This document shows, piece by piece, positions 55,438 through 64,000 of a DNA stretch of 64,000 nucleotides (positions are counted from its first letter, which is position 1; each line of letters starts with the position of its first letter). The stretch is from Capitella teleta (lineage: Eukaryota; Annelida; Polychaeta; Capitellidae). The position numbers and the translations under genes are program-made. The stretch is from the NCBI GenBank assembly GCA_000328365.1, contig KB309773.1:454018-518017 (forward strand). Direction: 5' to 3'. The notes under the pieces are model-generated. The model saw nothing but the letters and a program-made list of their open reading frames with translations. It was not told the origin of the DNA and did no database searches.

Positions 55438-58258
55438 ACCTAATTCCCCACAAGGTACGCACCCACCGATTCCTTGATTAGCCATCTCTGCAGTGGACAC
55501 ACCTTCTTCACTCCTCCTCTTCCTCCTGCAGAACTATTTTGATCTCTTCTGTGCTTACACAACATTGGTAATTGCATTCTCACTTTACCTGGGAACCCCA
55601 TTTATATCAATATGTATTCTCGCCCTCACCTCTTCTACTGACCACAGCGTAACTGTGATGTTGTTCGCATGATATCTAAATATTCATGAAATTAGCACGT
55701 CTGATTGGTAGTCCGTTCATTTAATTATATGGTTAAATGTTTATTAATGATTATTTAATGGTTTATTTTTGTTTTGGTAGACGTATGATGATTTCAGTGT
55801 ATAGATTTTAAATATATGTATAATTTGATATGTGACGTGTAATCTAAGACGTTTTACGCGTACACTTGCGTTTGTGACAACAATATTTGTTTTTTTTGTG
55901 CTTTGATTGCGCCATTTGTGGTGGTATATCAGGTCGTGTGAATGTACATTGAAGCAATGAGTTCATATAATTCGGCTGCTTTTAGTGTCCTGAATGTTAC
56001 AAACTTTTATGTCAGTTTAGTTCTCTTGTTCTGATTCTGAAATAAGAAATCACATAATCATAATTATAGGTCACATGATCATATAGGTCACATGACTGTC
56101 ATAGAAATGACTACTATTCTGAATAAAAATTTTGATCAAAGTATTATTCTCATTCCTGAATTCAATATTCCATGAATATGTATTGTTCAAGCGCACGGGT
56201 TATGCTTCCAGTGAATACACTATGCATGTGGTATCATCGTTGTCACCGAGTTCAGTCCTTGGTCGTGGGTTGGATGTCTCGAAACCTTTTTCCTTGCCTC
56301 GATCAGTCAATGCAATCCAGGACCGTCCACCAACAGGTGTTGCTTGTCAACAAAGTCATTCACCTTCCTCTACGTCCTTAAATTCCAACCTTTCTTCCAG
56401 CGAATTTCTGAGAAATCCGCCCACCGCCCTCTCCAATGGTGTGGCAAGGAGATCACCAAGATTGTTCACTCAGTTGTCTTCGTGTAGATCTGCCTCTGTG
56501 TGGACTACTCTGTTTGTCCTATGAGACTTTCGCACTCTGAAACGTCACATTTCGAACGCCTGGTGACTGTCTCTCGTTAGGTAAAGGATGAGGAGTGATG
56601 GGAAAATATTAGTTCCACAAGATGTAACCTACGTTTATCCTGAATCATCGGTTTCATAACGGTCTAATTGGCTCCCTGGACGAAATTGAGAAAATTAATG
56701 GCCATTGCTCTGACTCAAGAACACTCAGCAGAACGATTCTTGCATCAATGAATGAGGAACATAATGAATTTTCCCACTCTGTATGTTTGGAGTCTGCAGG
56801 TTGCAGGCTGAAATTGTGAGAAATGAAAACCGCCCAAGAACGTCAGCATTTATTTCTATTCCTCGACTCCTTAAATATGTAAAACAGTAGCTATCGCTTT
56901 AATGAATTTGAAACAAACTTTGTTAACGGTGAAATGAATCGTAATATTGATGCATGCTTCCTCTGAAACAATAATCATAACACTCAGTCTTCTAGATCGG
57001 GAGCACTGGCCATTTTGATATTTCGCTGAGGGAGCCTATGAGTCCGAACCATATCCGCCGGGTTTAGGGAAATTTGTATTTATGCTTTCCATACTAGAAT
57101 CATATCATACTATTATTCATGTCATATGATAACAGATTATGTCTTGCAAAAAAATACCCCCGGGGTTTCAAAAATCAAATCAAAGGTGAATTGGAAGCAA
57201 TTAAACACGAAAGAAAACTGCGTCGTTGATGTATCATAAACAAAAGGTGAGTTTATGCTTATACCTGTATATATGCATGTCTAAGCAGCACTGCTATAAA
57301 CGTGTGCACTATACCAGAACCTTACGGTCACATAAATTATGTTGATGTAATAGTCGTGCATTAATAATGCCTCGGTTGATTCGCACAATGCTAGCATTCA
57401 ATGTCTGCTCTTCTTTGTTTGTTGAGGCATTGCTTAAATTCTGATGTCCTTACATGAGCGAATCTTCAAAGGAAACTTGAATGGCCCGAGTCAAGATCAA
57501 TTGGGGCTGGTCATATCACCAAGTGGTACCAGGATGTCACGGTTTCGTTCGAATTTTAATTATGTTATTTTCTGTAATAATTTTTTAAATGTCGATCAAT
57601 TTATGAACCCTCTGTCAATATTAATGAGCTGAAGAATACATTATTTTATTGATCTTGTTGATTGATTGATTCATGTGAGTTTTATAAACGATAATCGTGA
57701 TTTGATGACTCGATTTACATCATCTCAGATGTGGAAATAAGATTATAATTTTCATCATACATGTATATTTGCAAAGAAATTGTTTATAAAAAAAAAGCAA
57801 TAAAATATCAGGAAATCAATTTTATGAATACGATGTATTGCCAGAAGAGTTACGCGTCTCCATGGTTATGATAGTAAAAACATTCACTTAAGATGCCATT
57901 CAAACTGCGCCTGCAGCAATTCTAATGATTCGCAGTTATGCCAGCCAAACATCCACGGCACATTCCAGCCAATTTAGGCTCGATTTAGATCTGAAACATG
58001 GTCGTCACCACCGCTGCGAGCAAACATCCCCTTTAACCCAAAGGTCTACTCACATAGATTTCATGCATCGCCAGTCAACCATTGCCTCCAGCTCACGACC
58101 CACTTGTAGACGTAAAATTATCAAACACAAGTTGCATCTGGTCTTTAAAAGCGAGAGTCACTTCAATGGCGAGGGGTGTGGATTATAATAACGCAGAATA
58201 ACGGGATACCAGAGAGATTACCTGGAATGACTGTGACCGTCATTAGTGAGCAATTAAG
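55438..58258. other. 3' UTR of the TMEM272-like gene, then intergenic DNA
   Basis: The 3' UTR probably runs to about 56145, with a poly(A) signal at 56122. Beyond it the DNA is AT-rich, with a TCATAACG core at 56654-56661 and the presumed promoter of the Roco gene near 58259. The 130-codon frame at 56132-56524 has an unbiased Ser-rich composition and no recognised domain. Confidence 0.5.
56122..56127 (+). terminator. Poly(A) signal AATAAA, TMEM272-like gene
   Basis: AATAAA lies about 685 bp after the stop codon, in GAATAAAAAT, and is the first canonical signal I find downstream. Confidence 0.5.
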
Positions 58259-61200
58259 ATGTTGAAGAGGCTGAGCACTAAGAGGAAGGATAAGAAGGCG
58301 AAGAAGGGAGAAACAGGGGCTGCTGTGCCCTATAGGTAAGTCCACAGGTCATTAAAGGTAATTCGCCCTGTGTAACATGGAGGTTTTTACGGGTTGAATG
58401 CTCATACATTGGTGGCAGAAGGTGAATGGGTGATTGAATGAATGGGTAGGTGTTTTAATGCCAATTGACACACCGGAGATGAATTTGCAAGCTAGGATTG
58501 TTCATGGCCATGACCTTGATTGGATTTTAATCTTACAGCTTTTTCAAACTCCCTTCAAGGGTTTAATTTGGCATCAGGTGCGAAATCGTGGTAATTCGAT
58601 TTATCCTTGCTCAGAATAATAGATCCTTGTGGCTCTTTATCCCGCATACTATCGTGATTAGGACACAGCACTCGGCCTTACTGTGTAGTTGAGAATTATT
58701 AAATATTGTGTAGTCATCGAGAAAACTATTTCCGTCATGACGTCCGTGCCTTCATTGACTGCAGCGAATTGTCACTCAGCTGTTATGCCGACTTACCTAC
58801 GCAGAGACCCCTGTGGATACATCAGTATTTCTTATTCTATCTGACGTGAAGGATAAATTTGATGAGTTAAAATTGTCAAGTAAGGCTCAATTGGACTGGA
58901 ACAACACACATGTAGCTGTGACTTTAATAAACCAGATATGCCTCAGTGCTTATTTTTTTAATTATGTGTGGCACTACCGGGTTCTTTAAAATGTTGGCAA
59001 TGCTAGAAACAAAACATTCTTTATTTCCAGAGTAGTTAGAGGATACTGTGAGAATACATATTCATCATGGCTCGTAACATTATGTCATATATTTTTTAAT
59101 AGGCGAGCATTTTACAAAAACTTAAAGTCAATGGAGGCTGCATAAGTGTTTCATTCAATTCAACCTCCAGCCTCGACCTGAGTTTAATTCTAAATTCAAC
59201 AATTTCAGAGATCCAGATGCGACTGACCCTGCAGCCAACGCCTCTGACCTTGCTAGTCTTCGTGGCAACCCTTTTGAAAAAGGTGTGCAGGTTCAAAAGA
59301 AACGCATCAGTGTGGAGACCACAGAATCTGATCCCCGCATTAGCAAACAGCTCTTTGAAGCAGTCGCGGAAGGCAGTTTAGATGGGGTGAAACAGGCACT
59401 GAAGCATGATAATGTAGATATCAATGCGCAGAATGAGGTACGTTGATGAATTTCTCACTGGACCATTTAATGTGATTGTGATTTCAAAGGCAGGGGAAAC
59501 CCCTCTGCATATGGCAGCTGCCACCGGGAAGTCTAGGATCGTCCGGTATATGCTATTACACGGAGGGGATGTTGAAGCTAAGAACTCGGTGAGTAGATTC
59601 AATAATTGTAGTATCCTTTTTTCACGTTGTTCTGTGACAGAAAGGGGAAAACTGCTTATACAGAGCTGTGGATGAGGGACATACGGGAACAGTTGGAGTG
59701 TTGCTAGATTACATGCAGTCTGTTGATAACAGGGTATGTATGTGATCTGTTTTTTAGTATTGTAATCAAGTGTTGTCTTATCATAGACCAGAGAGCCCTT
59801 TGTTATTTTCCGCGGACACAAATCGAAAGGAAGTTCTAATCATGTTGTGCAAAAGGTTCGCAAAGTCATGGAGCTGAAACCTTTCAAGAAAAAGGGAATC
59901 AATTTGGTCCAACTGTTCATTGCCCACGGACAGAAATCTGAGGATCTTGCCGTGTTTCTCTACTCAATCATCGATGTTGGAGTGACTCATGGGTTCTTCA
60001 TCAACACTATTGGTGACCTCAACATGAAGAACTTCCAAAGATTCGAAAGCAAAGCGAATTCAGAGTCACTCACGGTGCTCAATACATTCGTCAAAACAAT
60101 GGAAGCTCTGAATTATCACCACCTCAAAAGTCTGATACTAGTGTCGTGTGACCTATCACGCCTGCTTTTGACTGGGCTTGAGAACCTTGAGCTACTGGAT
60201 ATCAGATACAACAAGCTACAATCTATTTCTGAGAGCATTCAAGAATGTGTATCTCTGAAGACCATAAAGTGTTCACACAACAATCTGAGGAGACTGCCCC
60301 AAGAGCTCTCTTGTCTCTCAAAAACTCTCATGGCGATTGATTGCAGTTACAACCAACTGAAACGACTGACTTCTCATCTGATCAAGTGTACAGAACTGCG
60401 ATATCTTCAATGTGACCACAACAGTCTCATTGAATTACCGGTTGATATTGGTATGCTCGTCTTGCTTGAGGATTTGATTATTGATAACAACAAGATAAGC
60501 CAGCTACCAATTTCAGTGGCGACATTGACAAACTTGCAACACATTGCCTTCCATGCAAACCCTTTGCAGAACATTCCTGTGGACTTCCCCGAGGGTGCAG
60601 TTGAAGTAAAAAAGTACTTGGAATCCTTACAGAATGACCCAATTGCTAACACCTCAGTCAAACTAGTCCTAGTTGGCCAGGAAGGAGTTGGAAAATCCAC
60701 GCTACTTAAAGCCCTGAAGCGATCTTTCTGGCTGGTTCCAAGGACTCCAAACACCCCCAAGACGGACGGAATTGATGTGAAAGAGATCATACTGGAGGAC
60801 CTCACGCTGAGATGTTTTGATTGCGGTGGAGATGTGGATTTCAACGAGACACACAATTTCTTCATCACGCAAGGGGCGCTATACCTTGTTTGCTTCAATC
60901 TGAGTGAATATTGCCTTTCAACTGTTGAAAAGGGCAGCTTTCTTCTCGGTCGCCTTCAGCTCTGGCTTCAGTACATTTTCAGCCGAGTGCCCAGTGCACA
61001 GGTCATCATCGTTGGAACACACGCTGATCACGAATCACTTACAAAAGCAATGTTTGAGCAAATTTGGGAACTTTTAAGAAGTTTATTGGTCACGGCACGT
61101 GAACACCATCGTCATTTCTTTAAAGGTAGTGACCGCTTGAGTGACTGCTTGCTTTGTCAGTCTGACTCCAAATGTCTACGCAAGACAGGAGTCGCCGGAG

Positions 61201-63119
61201 ACACTGGGTATGTTAACCTTGGATATGATGACAATTCTTCTGTTGGGGACCAATCCAGCATCTGCGATGTCCAAAACAGCGTTGTGTCATTTCCGCACAT
61301 CGTCGGCTACTATGAAGTTAGTAGTGTCAAGTCGGTTGGGAATGAAAATATCATGCAATTGAACCAAAACATGAGCATTGAGCATTTGAAGGAAGCCATC
61401 GTGGATATTTCAAAGAGGCTCATTGGACAGAATCCTGAGGTTCCACAACGCTGGAGCAGTGTACAACAATCCATGCAGAACCACATTGAGCTCAATCCTT
61501 TCAACTCTATCTGCACCATTAATGAGGTTGCCGAGATAGCGAAGGCACAGGGATTGGATTCAAGCATTGAACTCTTGAACATGCTTCATTTTTTCAAAGC
61601 GCAGGGGCGTGTCCTGTTCTTCCCACAACTGGAGCAGCTGGAAGAGATGGTTATTCTTGACCCGGAGTGGTTGGCCAAAATCTTTGCCAGCGTCGTTTCA
61701 TATAAAGACACAGGAATAAGCAATGAAGGGTTCATGGATAGAGAAGTTCTAAAGGCGACATGGACAAGTATTGATCTCACGATGAGAGACAACATACTCA
61801 AGCTCTTGCGACACTTTGGACTCTGTTTACCTGTTCCAGACAGCAACCTGGAGCTATTTCCAAGTAAGCTCCCCTTTGGAGAACCAGATGACATTGAGTG
61901 GCCTCGCTCTCCAGCTCGTGCAGAACGCCAAGTGACCTACAGCTTGACCTTTGCCAGCATCATTCCACCCCCATTCTTTGGTAATCTCATGGTCGCCATC
62001 TACAGACACCGAGCTTCAGGTTCCATGCACTATGGAGCAGCACCAAGCTACTTTGCAAATATGTTCCTTGAATTCATGATGGTGGATAAAATGGGATGCT
62101 GGCAATGTCAGCAGCGACCAGAGTCAGCAAAGAATGTTGATGCAAAACTAGTGACTCATAAAGCACTCTTTGAGCTCATCCCACACAAGCGTAACATCCA
62201 GATCTCTGTACGTGGTCCCATGCCCTGCTGCCTGGTAAGAAAGATTGGCCGAATAATCAACCGTGTTCTGAGAAACTTTGAGGGCATGGGAAACATTGAG
62301 ATGGACACGATTGTGTGTCCAGGCTGTTGGTTGCAGAAACTTCCTTCTCCACACAAGTTTAGTATCAAGTACCTGGCGACTGAACACAAACGTGGTGAAA
62401 AGGTCTACTGTGGCAATGCCCACATCTTGCCAGACCCAAAGGCCTTACTGTGCGGCATCATCAATGACACGTGCCTACCAAATGCAACTGTGAAGCCTAA
62501 AAGCTACAAGGTAACGCAAGACTTCTCTGGTTGTCCCCAGCTCTTCATTGTCCTCCCGGTGAACAAGGACGGCATGTCGTTCGATCAGGACCACAAGCTT
62601 TTCGTATCCAGTCTGCTCTATGATGGATACGCGGGTCACTTGCTTTGTGAATTTCCTGATGGCTACCACTTAACCAGAGCTCCTGGCTACCGGCTGAAAT
62701 CGCCAAAAGAATTTATGTCAAGCCATGGAAACCACGTTGTTTGCATACTCCGTCTCCTACAGTTCATGGCCGGGTCAACCGTTTCATCTCAGCATTCAGC
62801 TCACACCTCTGCAGTCATCAGAACAATCAACGAGATTCTAAAAGACTACAACACCCGCTTCAAAGGCATCAAGGACACTTCTTCTAAGCTGACCTCTGAG
62901 GAACTCTTTAAAGTTATTGGGGAGCAAGGTCGGAAAGTCCAGCGCGATCACCTCCGTAAAGCCTTTCATGTAGTGGACAAACCGGATACCTTCGGACCCT
63001 TGCGAAGGCTTAAGTATGGCGATAATTTCTTGTGGATCTGCAGCGACCACTACCGACAACTAAGGGTTCTAACAATCGGGTCTTCGGGGGTTCAGGCCGT
63101 CGTTGAAAGCAAAGCGTGA
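58259..63119 (+). CDS. Ankyrin-LRR-Roc-COR (Roco family) protein without kinase, 5 exons, about 1253 aa
   Basis: Predicted exons are 58259-58335, 59209-59437, 59490-59588, 59641-59733 and 59856-63119, with all phases consistent (2, 0, 0, 0). Residues 1-26 are very basic. Ankyrin repeats follow (about 75-166; G-E-T-P-L-H-M-A-A-A-T-G is textbook). A linker leads to leucine-rich repeats (about 255-415; D-I-R-Y-N-K-L, C-S-H-N-N-L, D-N-N-K-I). The Roc GTPase has G1 G-Q-E-G-V-G-K-S (about 440), G3 D-C-G-G, and G4 T-H-A-D (about 553). A COR domain follows, with V-I-L-D-P-E-W-L (about 765), and then a Cys-containing region (C-P-G-C). The stop at 63117-63119 comes with no kinase domain, unlike LRRK1/LRRK2. 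Roco proteins act as dimeric GTPase switches in signalling. The domain order resembles LRRK1 without the kinase, or MFHAS1 with added ankyrins. Two introns are only 52 bp, and LRR to COR sits in one 3.3-kb exon. Confidence 0.9.
58618..58725 (-). mobile_element. Old fragment of the tRNA-derived SINE
   Basis: This stretch matches the SINE body (about 31385-31480) with many differences. Shared blocks include TTCTTTATCCTGCATAC versus GCTCTTTATCCCGCATAC and the CACAGC...CGGCCTT segment. No tRNA-like head or flanking repeat is visible. It lies in intron 1 of the Roco gene. Confidence 0.65.
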
Positions 63120-63905
63120 TGCAGAGAGCCTTCTACAACCCTGCACTATTCTGTTTTGTTTCTCCTTTCTATCAAACACCGTATCAAAACCAAGAATAAT
63201 TAATCCTGCAGACTTTGTATGACATTGGTAGATAATGGCTGCTCACTTATTTTTATAGCAATTTTATGGATGATGGTTTTATGGTATGTCACGTGAAAGC
63301 ATAATTATATATTATTTTAACAGTTTCCCTTAAACCGTATCAAATCGAATGCAATGTTAATGTGTTAATGTTAATAATGTCTATGTATTAACTCAAATAT
63401 ATATATATATATATATATATTTTCCAAGTTTTGAGGGCTTTTGTTACATTTTCATAATGCAATAATGTGATGTAATAGGTAATGTTTACTCAACTGTTTG
63501 GTTCTTTTTACTTTTTACTTTTGCATAATATTTTGCTATTAACCAAATAAATTTTCAATAACTTTTCTTTATTTCCGTTTTTTTAGATTTTCCGATTCTA
63601 GCAAATATCAGATCAGAAGAAGAAAAAAGCATACGCAAAACAGTGTAGTGAAGTGGAATCAGCACAATGTCGAAACGCTCCACTATTTAACAGTTCCTCT
63701 ACATAAGAACAACAGCACGTTGAAGTGCGATTAATATGTTTGTATATTTAGGTGCATAGCATGGAGTTCATAGCTTCACAGATATTTGCCAATCACAAAG
63801 CCTCTTCAACCCACTCTGAAACTACTTAATGAGCATTCAGTCAAGAAAAGAGAATTCAATACGCTTGCTTTCTACCATCACAACTACTATAGTTAACATT
63901 ACAAG
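63120..63905. other. 3' UTR of the Roco gene and short intergenic gap
   Basis: AT-rich. It includes (TA)n at 63397-63420 and the poly(A) signal at 63546. The presumed promoter of the next plus-strand gene would be between about 63570 and 63905. Confidence 0.5.
63546..63551 (+). terminator. Poly(A) signal AATAAA, Roco gene
   Basis: AATAAA lies about 430 bp after the Roco stop codon and is followed by a T-rich stretch. Confidence 0.6.
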
Positions 63906-63966
63906 ATGAGCAACTACAGAAGACTGGCCCGTTTATTGTCCGAAAATGAGCTGAGAACTGATCCCG
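63906..63966 (+). CDS. Possible first coding exon of a gene running off the window
   Basis: ATG at 63906 (ACAAGATGA context) opens a 20-codon frame, M-S-N-Y-R-R-L-A-R-L-L-S-E-N-E-L..., that reaches a consensus donor (CCCG|GTGAGT) at 63967 in phase 1. It is short and hydrophilic, and the family cannot be recognised. The rest of the gene would lie beyond the window. Confidence 0.35.
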
Positions 63967-64000
63967 GTGAGTTATGATCAAAATGCGATATAGAATACGA

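Noticed and set aside
56132-56524. 130-codon Ser-rich frame downstream of the TMEM272-like stop
   Set aside because: It lies at the predicted poly(A) site, has no recognisable domain, and the minus strand offers no better reading.

Overview
This is intron-rich, AT-leaning animal nuclear DNA. It has GT-AG introns, a tRNA-derived SINE, LINE remnants, microsatellites and one 50-base assembly gap. The gene set (an organic anion transporter, a core 1 galactosyltransferase, a TMEM272-like membrane protein, an ankyrin-LRR-Roc-COR protein and a probable axonemal protein) fits a metazoan, most likely a marine invertebrate. The sequence alone does not fix the phylum. Introns fall into two size classes: six predicted introns are only 48-53 bp, while others run to tens of kb.

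Layout. 452-3922 (-): an eight-exon gene for a protein with repeated S-T-T-Y motifs, probably axonemal. 5177-10496 (-): an eight-exon SLCO/OATP transporter with a Kazal-like extracellular loop and an unusual charged cytoplasmic insertion. 13885-55437 (+): a TMEM272-like gene whose constant exons lie at 53481-55437. They are preceded, over 40 kb, by at least five candidate alternative first coding exons: 13885, 19994, 24959, 35810 and 38600. All five end in phase 0, so any of them can join the constant exon. The first three share a motif just before the splice donor (S-L-Y-D-A). The last two share a different core (L-L-x-x-S-L-x-A-W). 47134-48384 (-): a C1GALT1-like gene nested antisense in the last large intron of the TMEM272-like gene. 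58259-63119 (+): a five-exon ankyrin-LRR-Roc-COR (Roco) gene without a kinase domain, most of it in one 3.3-kb exon. 63906-63966 (+): a possible first exon of the next gene.

The most interesting structure is the TMEM272-like locus, which looks like a variable-first-exon array of the UGT1/clustered-protocadherin kind: one four-transmembrane core with interchangeable cytoplasmic N-termini. A second unexplained signal is the word AATCATAACG (often followed by CAC). It occurs 12 times exactly, on both strands, in introns, next to splice sites and inside a SINE, where less than one copy is expected by chance. RFX-type X-box palindromes also recur, mostly inside the TMEM272-like and OATP introns. 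Composite NRF1/ZNF143-like and octamer/ZNF143-like clusters mark two likely promoters.

The genes do not form an operon or a single pathway. All exon structures were read by eye from splice consensus, phase and protein-family resemblance, and none has been checked against transcripts.
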